Positions 34,457 to 47,470 are shown, counted from the stretch's first letter. The stretch is DNA of 64,000 nucleotides from Takakia lepidozioides (GCA_030704615.1 CM060733.1:20338001-20402000), one strand, 5' to 3'. A program made the numbers and translations. Notes: generated from the letters alone by a model not told the origin.

Positions 34457-36295
34457 ATGGCCGCCATGGCGCTAGCCACTCTGCCGTCCTCCCCATCCCT
34501 TGCTTTCTGTGCAAATGCTACTTGTTTTGTAGAGAAAGGATGCAGTCGGAATAGGGTTTCTCTCAAATCGTCGCTGCTGCGAAGGTTGCAACGGCTATGC
34601 CCGGAGTCCCGGTTTTCCTATGGCCCTGCATTGGATTGTTCGAGAAGGAGGGGCGCTTGGCGGAGTCCCTCTGCTCTCTTCGGTGGGATAAACTTCCTTT
34701 CAGATGGTTTTTTGGAATAATTTCGTTGTGAATGTTGTCTGAATTGGTAGACCTCGGGGGTGATTCATTTGAACACCGTCACAATCATCTGTCTACAATT
34801 CAAGCATACTAGGCTTCATACAGTAGATTTATGTATTGTAAATGGCAGACGATGCATAGTCATTGTGATGGTAACTCTTCATCTAAAGACATTGCATTTG
34901 GAGGGAGGGTGCCCATGGCTGGGCATTTGCTGGAAAAGAGCTCACTACTGAATCAGTTATCTCTGCAAAAGACATTGGAGTGGCTGCGAGGACATAGAAC
35001 ATGTTCAGAGTGGTTGTTTTGAATGTAGACTGAGGAGTGGGCTGCAGGACACATTTCTCATGTAGGGCCTCAACTTTAGTTTTTCTTTTCCAACTAAAAG
35101 AACCTTGCAAGGGATGAAGGACTCGATCTTGGACAGCTGTAGGGTTAGGTTGGTTATGTTCGCAAGTGATCTAAGGACTATGCCCATGATCATACTAAGT
35201 TGGTGTTGTTTTGGTTTCTTGAAGGATTGTAGGGGATAAGGGCGGTGGTGAAGGAAAGAAAGATGAGAAAAAGTTCATAACCAAGGAGCAAGAACCTGAA
35301 CAGTGAGCACCTCACTCCCCTTGTGTGAATATGACGAATGGTCGGGTCTTCTTCAATAGGGTTTATGGGTGGATCTGCATTACCTGTGGTGGAGTGACCG
35401 GATGAAGGTTTTATTATTAGGGCTGGATGCAATAGAAACTGCGAGTCAAGTAGACCCCGCAGCTGGTCTGAAGGAAGCATCCCGTGTCGGGGATCAGGTT
35501 ATTTACCCTCCCAGACTTAGTTGTGGGGTTAATTGACCTGGGTCAAGGAACTTACTCTGCGAAGTGCTCATGCACACTACCAATTGGTCCAATTATGGTC
35601 CAATTATAGGACATTGAATTTGTACCTAAGTTTGATATGTACAGTACTCTAAAGTGCATGGTATCTGCACCCCGCACTGGTATTGCAGCCCTACTCTTGA
35701 TGTTACAAATGTCGCTGCATTTGCAATCAATCACATTGTAGGAGAAAGGGCAGAAGGTATACTACGAGAGAGAAATTTGATTCTCTGAGAGGGATGTGTT
35801 GGGGCTTTTAGCCCACCAATGATTTAAAACCAGAACTGATATAGCAATTTCACACAACATGATAGCAATCCGGTTACAGGAACCTCTGTTGCTACAAGAT
35901 CTGGCATTGACATCATACTCCATAGCATGATACTGAATCCAAGTCTTCTACTGTAACACATGCGACAATGTAGCTGTGTTTGTAATGCTATAACACCATC
36001 ACAAGAAGGCAGAATGTGTTTAGCATGTGGCTGCTGTGATGGCACTTTCAGGCTCATTGTCTGGACCAGAGGGATGATGCACTGTTACAGAGAAAGAGAA
36101 AGTGTGTGTACTAGTGAATTCACTGAATCATACACATCCGGTGCTTGCAGGTACTGGCAGACAGCAGATGAGAAGGATGGCAAGAATCCAATGCAGAGCC
36201 CTTTGGCCTACATGGCTATCTTGGGGTTGCTCACTCCTTTTGCCATTCTAGCAGTTGCATTTGCAAATAACTGGATTAAGATTCCAGTGCGATGA
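34457..36295 (+). CDS. Probable small plastid membrane protein, 146 aa
   Basis: Three exons join in frame: 34457-34682, 35233-35302, 36151-36295. Exon 1 encodes a Ser/Arg/Leu-rich N-terminus without acids over the first 20 residues (MAAMALATLPSSPSLAFCAN), fitting a chloroplast transit peptide. Exon 2 is a short charged linker (GGGEGKKDEKKFITKEQEPE). Exon 3 encodes QYWQTADEKDGKNPMQSPLA, one hydrophobic helix (YMAILGLLTPFAILAVAFAN) and the C-terminus NNWIKIPVR. The exon 3 part looks strongly conserved in style and reminds me of a small thylakoid or envelope protein of land plants, but I cannot name the family with confidence. Predicted role: single-pass membrane protein of the plastid, function unknown. 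The gene is divergent from the OXA2-like gene. Splice sites are all GT-AG. Confidence 0.75.
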
Positions 36296-38781
36296 ACAGA
36301 AAGGTAACAGTGTTTGGATGTGTGCAAAGGCACTTGGTTGCATTGGGCTTATATGAATCTCTTGGTTCAGGTCTGGGTCACTAGTCCAGAGTGTTTAAAA
36401 TTGATTGCATGGCAGTAGGTATGCCGCCATGAAGGCCCTAACCAATACAGAAGGCAACAGCCTCGTTGCTGTCATGAGCCCCCCTCAAGGTTTTTATGAC
36501 TAGCTTGTGTATCCTCTCTTTATCATGTGCAGCATAGGTTGTCACGAATGGCTCATATTGACCTGGTGACCTTGTCTGATACTTGACACTGGTAAAAATT
36601 TGTTGACTGGAAAAAATTTGTTGCTGTCGTCACAAATGAGAGTGGGAGGCTAGACTATGCATTTTAATGGTTTGGATGATCAGGGTCAATGCGACTCACT
36701 GTTGTCAATTTAGTTGCACCAGATCCAATCCCATTTGAGAATCAAGATACTTCCACATGGTTCATATAAATCGCCGACATAGCTGACATATTGTGAAGCA
36801 GGAGGTGACCAACTACTTGCATAGCTGATGAGCTTAACAAAGTGCACATTTCCCTGAAGTTACTTTACTCACCCTTGAAGCGCACCAAATTTCAAAGCAC
36901 TTGAGTCTTGCCCCTTTCTGAAAACATCTGCCTAGGACCATGTGTCAATCCATGAGATAAATTACCAAGAGTAGGTATGATGTGCTGTCAATTATGCCAT
37001 CAGTCAATTACATCCATGTTGTGTAGTTGGATGTCAAGTATACGGGTCTCTTAGAGCATCTCCAGCGGTGGCTTCTAAATAGCCCCGTGGTTCTGTAGCG
37101 GCCCGCTTGGCGGGGCCCCCCAACCAAATACCTTTTGCTCGGAGTTGTGCGCTTGATGCAGCGATGGCGGCAGAAGCTTCAAGCAAAATTCTTATCATTC
37201 CTCCCCTTCAATGCTGCACAGGCGCACTCTGTCACTGAGGCAATGGTCGCACTTTGGTCTCGCATGCTTGACTAGGTCCAACAGTGTGGTGGTAACTTTC
37301 TACTTGTGGGACCGCTGGGAGGCTTCTTTGAACCGTCATAGACCTGTGCAGCGTATGGACATATGACTAATCAAACCCAGTACGTTCACAGACACATGTA
37401 TGCCAAAGACTCTTGGGGGGGGATCGATAACATAGTTGTCTCCTCCCTAGTGCACAGAGAGTCCACGTTATAGAGTTACTTGTCTCCTCCTTCAATCTCT
37501 TGTCTCTTACTTGTCTCCTGTCACAGAATTACACAAATCTAGTGTAGTGCACAAGACTTTCATGAGAAACCAGCAGATATGGAACCCAGTTGCAACTTGG
37601 CCGCGAACTCATAAGCAAGAGTGAAGTGGAAATTGAACCTGATGCATGCACAGCTAGAACATATGACATTTGAAATAGAAACAGTTTGTAGCTCAGTGTG
37701 ATTCCAAATCAAACAGAACACACTATGAAGTTGGCCCACCAGCCCTCCACCAGCGTACTTGGTGGACGTCGAGCAGACGGCTACGTCCACTCCTATAAAG
37801 ATGCAGTGGTGGAGTCCAGTTGACGGAAGGTGTTGTGGGAAGGCCGGAAATATGCCTCACAGTGGCAGCCATGAAGCTTGCCCCATTTCTAAGCTGAATT
37901 CCTGCGGAGATCTATCAGTCCAATATATTCGAGTCACTCCAGTCTGCTCCACCCCCAACCAGCTTCTTCTGCATGACCCACAACAGACAGAATTTGAAAT
38001 TTGACTCCCTCGGTGACCACGGAACCTTAAATTGGTCTAGATCCGGTTTTTCGACGACCCGTCAACAATATGCCGCTCGAGCTAGATGCTATTCCCATTC
38101 ATTGGAGTGAACATTTACTCTCCTTTCGAAGCATGCACGTACAATTCAACATAGTTTTGAACAGTGCTCGGTCTGGACAACGTCGATTTGCAATGTGAAC
38201 ATGGTGAGAGAACACCGCAGTCGTGTAAGACTGGGGCTCGGAATTACAGCGCATGTGTGCAACAATAAGCGTGTGCAGTGGGCCCATATATTGCACTCGT
38301 TTGGATATTCTTGTCGTCCTGCGGTGGTCGGATTGCTCTAGAGCTGTCCTTCACCAACTTTACAAGGTCATGGTCCGTGAGAGGGCCCACCTTGCGATGC
38401 AGATGCGAAGTATTTAACTCGGGATTTGAATCCAACATCTCTCGTGGCTGCAGACATGCGGATCACAGACCCAGTTCGTTGAACACGCTCACGTGAGCAT
38501 GCAGTCACGACCTCGTATTGACAGTCGCTCATTGCCAAGGCTCAGAGAAACGACACAAGACGGTGGTACAACGCACACCAGACTTGAAAAAGTTGACGAA
38601 CTGCGCTCATCATCGTAGGCCGTTTGTGAGCTTATAACGTGAGCACGGGGGTTTCAAGCTGCATATAACTCGAGTCAGTGTGATAAATTGTCACAGGCAG
38701 TCACTACCTCCATCATTCCTGTAACGCAACAGACTATCCGCTGGGGTTGTTGCGGGAACTCCACGGTCCTTGCAGAAGAAA
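36296..38781. other. Intergenic, 2.5 kb
   Basis: No gene supported. At 37051-37100 it has AGAGCATCTCCAGCGGTGGC followed by a GC-rich tract, a motif style often seen in plant miniature transposons, but I found no second end. The right 100-150 bp should be the lipase promoter and leader. Confidence 0.45.
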
Positions 38782-41700
38782 ATGGAGCTGGTCCCCAGGA
38801 GGAGATCAAGCATGTGGGCTTCGGTGTGGTTAGTGTTGGTGCTGCATGTTGCTACTTTAGTGAGTGGGTACATAGGGATTCCCAGGCGAGGGATGGATGC
38901 TGCATCTGGTCTCTGCGCCTCCATAATATCGTTTAACGGCTACCCGTGCGAAGAGTTCACGGTCTGTAATCTACACGTCCCTCTGTTGTTTCAACTGTCC
39001 ACGTCCTCACCGAGCTGCTTCTTCCAGCATAAGTCTTGAGAAGCTTGAAACTTACAATGGTTACTGTAGTTCTAGTCTCTCTTTAATGGTGGCCTTGCGG
39101 TTCGCCCTTTACTGGATGGGCTGTTTAAACATGTACTTCTGTTACCATTAACTCAGCGCAACTCACTTTCAAAGCGATTGTGGGTGATGTATAACACTCA
39201 GTCACGACTCAGAATATGTCTAGTTCCAACCTGCACGCAGACGATTGACACAAAGCCAAGGGCATGAATGGACCTCTATGCAGGTACAGACATCAGATGG
39301 TTACCTGCTGTCGATACAGCACGTTGCTTATGGGGCGAGTGGGGCAGGATCTGGAAACCAACCACCTGTCTACCTCCAGCATGGGTTGTTTGGGGTATAT
39401 ATTTCAACCTTGATTGGAGATGGAGTCGTAGTATTCATGATCATGTATATACTTGAACAATGAAAGACGTATAGGTTCCGGAAGCTCTCTTCAGACAAAA
39501 ACGATTAAGAATTGACTGTACATAAAGATTGTCTGATGTACATGGAGATTCATTTATAAGTGTTAGTATATTTTTTAGGGTCGACGTTCTCCATTATGGG
39601 TCATTTTTCTGTAGATCAAAGTTGTGAAACTTGTATAATATTTTCCAGTACGAAATGTCATCGAGTACCTAGACCAAGCACAGTTGGTCTCACTTGTCGA
39701 ACCATGCTGACAGTAGGAGTTTCGAGGCTCAAGCTACCTTGGAACAAGAGTTGAACATTGTTTGTTGGGCCTCTCATCACAATCAATTTTGCAGTTGGGA
39801 CTCGGGGCTTGGTAGGCTGAAGTGGGCATTTCCTGCCTCCCCTCTTTTCTTCCTCCTGGGAGGATTCTTAGACTGTTGAATAAGTCTCATCCTTACCCGT
39901 ACGGCAAAAATAAAACTAAAAAATAGTACTTGGACCTCGAACCTCGTGAATACAGAAATGTGGTTCGAAAAGACTTACAAACATCAACTTGGTTGGAGCT
40001 TATATGACAGGGATCCACGATATGAGATTATTCAGCTCAGTCACGTTGTGTGTAGGCTTGCTCATACACCTGTGAAATACTAAGCTTGGTAATTTCCTGA
40101 GTTTGGCTCCGAATTTCATGTGAACAGGGTGGAGATAACTTTGTGCTGAACTCGCCCGAAGAATCATTGGCATTTATGTTGGCGGATCAAGGTTACGATG
40201 TGTGGATTGGTAACGCGCGGTGCAATTATTGGAGCCATGGCCACATTTCTTTGTCACCACAAGACGCGGTAAGTACTATTGTCATGTCGTTCTAGACTTC
40301 TACATGTCATCCTCAGTACAAGCGAATTAGCACCCTTCTATGAATCACGCCCTTCAATGAGTCTGCATATATTCTTTCATTTGCAGGAGTATTGGGACTG
40401 GACATTTGATCAGCATGCATCCATCGATTTACCTGCCTTGGTTTCCTACGTCTACAAGGAAACTGGCACTCCGATGTACTATGTGGCTCACTCTCAGGTA
40501 CTGGAAAATCATACCCAACTCATCTGGTCGCAGAGTTACAACATTAAAAGTTTTCTAATCCTTAAATTTTAATTTGCAATCGTTTGTCTTCTAGTTGGTG
40601 ATTGTTCTCAAGCCCAATGCCCTTCTAGCAAGTTGGAAAAGTTATCAGGTCCCTCGAATCATGATGTGAATCTTGTAATTTTTGGGTTGAGCAGGGTACC
40701 ATCATGGCCTTAGCAGCTTTGTCACAGTCCCCACAGCTGGCTAGTATGCTGAAAGCAGCTGCTTTGATGAGCCCAATTGCATATATGAAGCACATCACGT
40801 CAACACTTGTTCGCGTTGGCGCTGATCTTATGCTTGATTCGGTACTATATCTTGCAACTTTCAGGAGTTTTCCTCAAGTGTACAACTTTAATTTCACAAA
40901 AAGTGTTATTGCCACTGGAGCATTTGTAAACTAATGATATAAATATGTTGCTATTCTGTAATGTCAATCTATCTAATGCACCTGTCTGACACCGAGTTTT
41001 TTGGTGATCTGATCAAAATTTCGTGTGGCAGCTCTTCACCTTCTTTGGTATCGAAGAAATCAGTCTAGACAGGTAAGTTCGAGATGATACCTAGTTTCTC
41101 TTAAATGTCAGCGAGACATAATAGATGAATTAATCAGTTGTCCATTTATCCACATGCATTTTTTTCAGTTCTAAATGTTCTGGATCCTTCACTCTCAGTG
41201 TTTGCAAGTGGTCAACTCAACTTGGCAAGTTGAGTGCAAGTTTTTAATTGTGCCCTTGGAATATCTGACATTTGACCGTCAACAGACCGTAAACCATTGC
41301 AACTTCAGTAAATTTTCATATTACATATAATTTTGAACAATAAACAAGTTAAGATCCTAACATGACACATGATACCTGCTAACGTCCAGGATAGCATCGT
41401 GATTCTCTTCGATTTATGAGGTATCTCTCTTTATTCAAATCGTAGAAGCTGCAATGATGAATCGTTTATATGTTCTCTGTTTGTGCAGCAACAATGAAGC
41501 CTGGAGTAAGCTTATGAGCTTGGCGTGTGCAAGACCCGGTGTGAATTGTGGTGATATGATGACCGCTATAACAGGTAAGCCCTTTTAGCTGAACTGTAAC
41601 TATAGGTTTAACACTAACAGAATCCGAGAGATGAAAAACCGTCTTGCTCACCTGTACCATGCAGAAAGCGACAATTTGCAAGGCCTTTCACCAACATGGT

Positions 41701-42568
41701 GACAATAAGAGGTAACATGATATATGTCTTTCTCTCAGCCCGATAGTTTTTTAATGATGTGGGTCTCCTCACACTTCCTGTGACAGGCCAAAACTGTTGT
41801 TACAACTCTTCGCGCGCCGCTTTTTACGATGAATGGGGGCCCCAACCTTCATCAACCAAAAACCTTCAACATCTTGCACAGAGTAAGACCTCAAGTTCCT
41901 GTAGCCTCAAGTGCAAGAGGATTTGACCCCAAATATTATGCTTGGTAGTTGACCTATAAATGCAGTGTTGAAGAATCTCTTAGCATATATGTAATCTCAT
42001 TTCTAGATGCGTAAGAGATCGTCATTAATTAGCCACCTTATTATCACTTCTACCCTCTATCATTTCATCATAACTAGAACCCTCTAACTCAGAAAGTCAG
42101 AAGCTCATCCTATGCTGATATCGATCATAATTTTGTGCATTAGTACGTCTTACCCAATGATCGCATTATGGAGGTATGAATTAACTTACAGTCGAGTCGG
42201 ATCGCCACGCCTAATCGATATTGGATTCATGACACTGATATACATGCGGGAATGTGTCAGTGATTCGGAGTGGCACTTTCGCAATGTTCGACTACGGACA
42301 AAATGGCAACGCTGTCCATTACAATCAAGATACACCTCCTACATATCAGTTGGCCAGCATCCCGCAAGCATTTCCCATTCTTCTGGCCTACGGAGGGAAC
42401 GATGCCTTGGCCGATCCTGGCGATGTGGGTATCCTCATGACTTCTCTACAGTGCAAGGTTGACACACTCTACCTTGACAACTACGCGCATTCTGATTTCG
42501 TGACAAGCATGCGGGCCAACGTCGATGTCTACACCCCGATCATCGCCTACTTCCAAGCCCACACTTAG
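38782..42568 (+). CDS. Secreted acid lipase / triacylglycerol lipase-like
   Basis: Nine exons join in frame to 406 residues: 38782-38961, 39284-39394, 40128-40268, 40387-40497, 40695-40841, 41032-41072, 41489-41574, 41787-41882, 42261-42568. Residues 1-28 are a signal peptide (basic MELVPRRRSSMW then VWLVLVLHVATLVSG). The partial alpha/beta-hydrolase lipase region follows (FNGYPCEEFT-VQTSDGYLL, PPVYLQHGLFG with the oxyanion-hole HG). The nucleophile is Ser in VAHSQG, split by the exon 4/5 border; EYWDWTFDQHASIDLPALV precedes it. The Asp is in LAYGGNDALAD and the His in NYAHSDF, so the full catalytic triad is present. The family (plant homologues of gastric/lysosomal acid lipases) hydrolyses triacylglycerol or sterol esters; location would be vacuole, apoplast or ER. 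Length is normal for the family. Intact gene. Confidence 0.93.
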
Positions 42569-42692
42569 CTGCTCGGATCGATCATCGTCTTACTACAAAT
42601 TTTTAGGGCATGGGGTCCCAATAAATTCCTACAGGGATCCTACATTTCAAGCACACAAAGGTTCTTTTTTTTTAAACGAAAAACTGGGCTCC

Positions 42693-42738
42693 CCTTAATT
42701 ACAGTAAGAGGAAAAATAACCTCTTTCAAAGTAACCTC
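42693..42738 (-). repeat. SINE relic (3' part), copy 1
   Basis: On the minus strand, GAGGTTACTTTGAAAGAGG followed by TTA and, after 20 bp, AATTAAGGGG parallels GGGGTTACTGTGAAAGAGGT and TATTAAGGGGG in the SINE at 59218-59253. Short and diverged. Confidence 0.5.
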
Positions 42739-42933
42739 AGAGGGGAGAAGATAAACATTTTGCCTGCATGTAATATCTCATGTATTATTTCAGTCTCTTT
42801 ATAATAATCAATTTTAACCCTTGTACTAAATATTAGTTTATGTTGTTATGTGAAGCTACGAATTTAGAATTGGATCCCTTCAGGTACTTAGGTATAGAAA
42901 TTTTATTTTGACCATTGTTTTTCTTTTTTGTAA

Positions 42934-42973
42934 GAGGAAAACATCCATAGCGCTCACAAATCAGGCCCCTTAA
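42934..42973 (-). repeat. SINE relic (3' part), copy 2
   Basis: On the minus strand ATTAAGGGGCCTGATTTGTG AGCGCT is nearly identical to ATTAAGGGGGCCTGATTTGT GAGCTGTCGCT at 59244-59273 of the full SINE. A plus-strand fragment with TAAGGGGGCCTGATT is at about 43029-43043. Confidence 0.55.
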
Positions 42974-44907
42974 TTTTGTGCCCTTATCGTATACTTGAAG
43001 ATAGTTGAAGTTCCAAATTTACATTTTTTAAGGGGGCCTGATTGCAAAGCCCACCAAAGTAAGGTGGAGGTGGAAGAAACCAGTGTTGTGCGCGGGTACG
43101 GGGTCCTGACCCTGGGTACCTGGCGGGTTAGGATCTAGGTAACCCGGACCCGAACGCGGATCCACCTAGTGGATCCAAAACCCGCTATATCCGCGGATAG
43201 TGAAGCGGGTCGAGTTCGGGTTTTAAGTTATATATATATTGATGCTAGCGTAAATAAGAGCCGTTTCCTCTTGTAGATACTAAACCTTTCAAGGGTGGGC
43301 TCTATCCGCACTGCCCCACACCCGTAGTGACGACGGTCAGAGATGCAATGTTTCAGCCTCGCTAACGGAGGAGGGCATGTATGATTGGGTCATATTTTTC
43401 GTGTTTGTACATAACTGATTGATATGGATTTCGATCATGGCAGAATGCGAATTCCAAAAATTGTATTGTGGATGGAAGCGGTTCCGTTGGCGGCAATGCT
43501 AGTACAGGAAGTCCCTGGACTAGCAAAATATCTGGGCATAGCCTTGCCAAGCAAAAGCACGGGTGCCCTTTTGAGCATACACACGATAGTAGCCATGGAG
43601 ACATAGTGTGGTCCGGTGGGCGACCTTGGAACGTGCTTGCATTGATGAGGTTAAACCATCTGGATTTCGGATTTGAAGTGAGAATTTTATGGAGGTGTCT
43701 AACCCCTTGGTTATGTCTAGGTGCCCGCAACCCATGAATTATGGGGTGGTTGCAGTAGAGAAATAAATGTGGCCACGTGTCTATTTGGGGATTTTGGGGA
43801 TGAACATTACATGAAGTGTTTAATAGGGTATAATAATGATCGTTGGAATTGATGTAGGGGTTTCTATAGGGCGAGATTACGTTTGTTGTGTCGTGTTATT
43901 TTTTGGGATAATGTTCGTAGCCAGATAGTGGTTTTTGTGAGCATGGAGATATTATGGAGTTTTTGGGAGACAGGGTTTGGGAGCAGGCAGGCCAATGGTG
44001 GTTGGGTTTTGGCCGGTACTGGGAAAGTCATGCTTTTCATGTCATTTTGATCGATCAGTGTCGTGGAAATAGTATTAAGTATGTGCAGTGTAATGGAGTT
44101 TGTTGGTAGCCTTGTGACATGGCAACAGACCCCTTATAAGGGATTGATAGGTAGGGTAAGTGAGTGAGTACGATGGTGTTGAGTGTTTGTCGCTTGTTTG
44201 TCGTGTTGGATTAGGCGCTATGTCAGAAGCAAGCATGTCATACGAAAAATAGGTTGTTGCATAGCATTATAAACATGCCCAAGTACATGATAGAAAGATA
44301 AGTAGAGCTTAAACAGCAATTTGCTTTGTTGGTCATAATATGATGTTCTAGTAAAACCCTATTTTAACTATTCTGGATTTTTGGCTTAAATCCGGACCAA
44401 ACTTAATATATATTTGAATTAAAATTAATTCAAATGTTAATAATATCATGGTGTAATGTGTGATTGAACTTTGTGAAATTACAAGTGATGTCATATTTGC
44501 TTCAAAATATGACATATAAGATGTCCATTTGACATTGAAGTGCTTGTGAAGTTGCAGTATTGAATAATTCATTGAACGTCCATTGGGAAGTCGAATGATG
44601 TAATAGTACATGATTATGTAATCACGATAAACAAATGTGTCGAATCGAACATGGGATAGACTCATATTCTACCATACTCGATATAACTTGATAGTAATTT
44701 TGATTGAATCTTCATGTTGACAAGCACAATATTCAGAGACAATGCCATTGGAATGATGTTTTGGGTGTGAGTAGGGCAGTAAAATATTAAAATAGCTTGA
44801 AACATTAGGAAGATGACCTACTAGGGAAGTAAAATAAGGTTTGGGGTGTAACTTGATATATTAAGTGCAATAAGGTCCAAATTTGTGGTGACTCGGAGAA
44901 GGGTTTA

Positions 44908-46225
44908 GGGTAGAAAGAGATAAACAAATATGGAAGACTCTCCTCCGTAGAATGTAAAAATGTAAGGGGAATTTGATATCCATGTAATCATTCTATCATA
45001 CGTTATGCAACAAAATTAAAGAAAACATTAAAAGAAAATGATACAAATTTTACAAGAGGTAACATGGTAGTACAATAAGGTTTGGAGTTTAAGTAGGGTA
45101 CTACACTAAGGTTTTTGGTATATGGTAAGAGTAATGGTTTAGGGTGCTAAGGGTCACGCTTAAGCTTAGGGTAAAGGGAAGGGTAGGGGTTTAGGGTTTG
45201 GATTTAGGGTAGAAAGGGACAAACAAATATGGAAGACTGACACATGGTAGTACAATAACTTGGTTTGGAGTGGAAGTAGGGTAGTACACTAACCTGGTTT
45301 TTGATATATGATAAGAGTACTGATGGTTTAGGGTAATAAGCGTCTTAAGTTTAGGGTGAGGATTAAGGGAAAGGTAAAGGGAAGGGTAAGGGTTTAGGGT
45401 TTGGATTTAGGGTAGAAAGGGACAAACAAATATGGAAGACTCACACATGGTAGTACAATAACTTGGTTTGGAGTATAAGTAGGGTAGTACACTAACCTGG
45501 TTTTTGGTATATGGTAAGAGTAATGGTTTAAGGTAGTAAGTGTCAGGCTTAAGCTTAGGGTAAGGATTAAGGAAAGGGTAAATGGAAGGGTAAGGATTTA
45601 GGGTTTGGATTTAGGGTAGAAAGGTTTGGATTTATGGTAGTACACAAAGGTTTTTGGTATATGGTAAGAGTAATGGTTTAGGGTACTAAGGGTCTGGCTT
45701 AAGCCTATGGAAGGGTTAAGGGAAACGTAAAGCGAATGGTAAGGGTTTAGGGGTGATGGTAAAAGTATAAATGGACAAACAAATATGGAAGACTCACACT
45801 CACTAGATCTTGCTGTGTATAATTATGGTAAAAAAAAATGCAAATAAAAATGGAGAAACAAATATTATGGAAGAGTCATTGAGACGGACAAGTATTTAAA
45901 TTAACGACTCGTCGTTGGAACCTGGTCTTAAGATAAATAGAAAGCACACTAGTATATAAACTTGGTATTAAGTGCATGTGAATCCAAAACAAACTTGAAA
46001 AGTAGCGCAAAAAGGAAGGGAGAAGAAATTTGGATTACCATAAGGTCCATAACCATTATTGGTTATGGTATGGATAGTACAATCCAATTTGCAAAAGGAA
46101 TGGTAAGGGTTTAGGGATAAATGCTTAAGGGTCTTTTAGGGTTACTAAAGGGTTTAGGGAAAGGGTTTTACTAGGATAAGGGTTTACTAAGGTAGGGGTT
46201 TCGGTTTAAGTTAGAAATGGACAAA
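44908..46225. repeat. Satellite-like array with telomere-like motifs
   Basis: Blocks with GTAGAAAGGGACAAACAAATA, TGGTAGTACAATAACTTGG, AAGTAGGGTAGTACACTAAC and GGTTTAGGGT recur. The marker AGAAAGG starts at 45211, 45414 and 45618 (spacing 203 and 204 bp), with more diverged copies at 44912, about 45772 and about 46208. TTTAGGG, the plant telomere unit, and variants (TTAAGGG, GTAAGGG) occur dozens of times on the plus strand. The array is degenerate and internal, so it is a satellite containing telomere-like words rather than a telomere. Confidence 0.8.
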
Positions 46226-46614
46226 CAAACATGGCAGACCGTTTGTCGCTAGACATAGACTCGCTTAGAGGTCCAGGAAAAGGAGGAGAACATGAGAGGT
46301 ATAAGTTAAGGAGTGACAAATTGAAAAGTATGGCAATAATGATAGGGTAAGGGTCCTTTTAGTGGATACCTCAGTTGGAGACTTGGCTTGAGTCAAGTGC
46401 AAGCACTGAGAGACGGACTGGAATTGGCGCAATTACGAGACATTGGAAAAAAATATTTAGACCGGATTGGAAAAGAAAGACTCCGGGGATTGTGCCAGCA
46501 TTTTTTTTCTTGGGGTGCACTGTCTGTTTTGTAAGCCAAAATCCCCCACACGAATATTTGTAGATGATCAGAATGTACAGCAGTGCAGAGTCCAGCCCGT
46601 CCCAAAGAAAGAAA
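46226..46614. other. Short region without a gene
   Basis: Transition between the satellite and the DUF7869-type transposon. Open frames here are short. No feature seen. Confidence 0.4.
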
Positions 46615-46638
46615 AACGTCCACTGCCCACTTGAGGTT
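46615..46638. repeat. 24-bp palindrome, diverged copy
   Basis: AACGTCCACT, GCCC, ACTTGAGGTT: three or so changes from the consensus AACCTCCACT - four bases - AGTGGAGGTT. Outermost copy on the C-terminal side of the DUF7869-type element. Confidence 0.5.
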
Positions 46639-46789
46639 CACTGCGACTGGAAAAATAAAATAGGAAGGATACCCCAACGCAAACACAATTGAAAAAAACG
46701 TAAAGAAAATTTTTATCTTAAAACGAAGGACCGGAAATGACCTCAACATTTAGTCCATGGACGGAAAGTGGTTCGCAAGAGGCAACCTT

Positions 46790-47470
46790 CAGGTATCTGG
46801 CTGAAGGTTAGTCTCCTCCAAATTTTTGCGCGCCTTCACTGCTTTCACCGCTTTCACCGCTATAATTTTCTTGGTGCTATTTCTTGTCGTATTTTTTCGT
46901 GGCGGCATTGTCCACACGACATTGTTCACGTGGATCCATTGAGCAGGATCTGACAGGTTGTACTCCCAAACTTTTGACCAGCAGTCCCTGTACCTCTCCA
47001 AGTCTGAGGGGTTACGGTCTCCACCACTCCCCCTTCACTTTCTTAAAATTAGGATCCTCCCTTTCTCAGATGACATCTGAAATTGCCATTCCCATCCAGA
47101 CCGGGCACGTCGTTGGGTCATAAAGGCGAACGAGCACAAAAAACCCTTTCTCAATATCCTTGAACGGATTCAAGGATATCCTTGGACGCTCGCACCTAGG
47201 GCCACATTAAAGTTGTGGAACTTCATCCTCATCTTCCATATCTTCCACTATCTGTGGCTGGATGTCATCCCTCCAATGGTTTGAGGACCAATTTATTTTT
47301 GGCCAGAATCCCTCAAGAAGCTGAATACGATCCGGGATTTCCTACATTGGCTTATCAAGTTCGGCGAGAATATTTCCCCAGTATTGGTCGTATTGTTCCA
47401 TTACACCCCGGTAATGATCGTCAAACAACATTCATTTGGTCCAAAAATCTTTGTATTTCTTAATACCATT
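46790..47470 (-). pseudogene. C-terminal domain of the DUF7869-type protein
   Basis: Minus-strand frames, with several stops, read IQLLEGFWPKINWSSNHW, PQIVEDMEDEDEVPQL, then GFFVLVRLYDPTTCPVWMGM, EREDPNFKKVKGEWWRP, and a basic tail. This resembles the domain that follows the DUF7869 core in related transposon proteins (a hydrophobic strand, PFW.G.V, then WW.P). It is in the orientation of the N-terminal piece and opposite to the core piece. Assignment is by recall of the pattern and is tentative. Confidence 0.45.

Larger units (their letters stand above)
42569..44900. other. Intergenic, repeat relics
   Basis: No gene supported. The left part (42690-43050) has three pieces similar to the SINE at 59.1-59.3 kb. 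At 43090-43230 there is a GC-rich, hairpin-prone segment with GGATCCAC facing AGTGGATCC at about 43158-43176 and repeated CGGGT/ACCCG words. The part from 43400 to 44900 is AT-rich with open frames of 60-120 codons that do not look like proteins. Confidence 0.45.

Noticed and set aside
44908-46225. True telomere or chromosome end
   Set aside because: Motifs are degenerate, mixed with a ~203-bp unit, and non-telomeric sequence continues on both sides.
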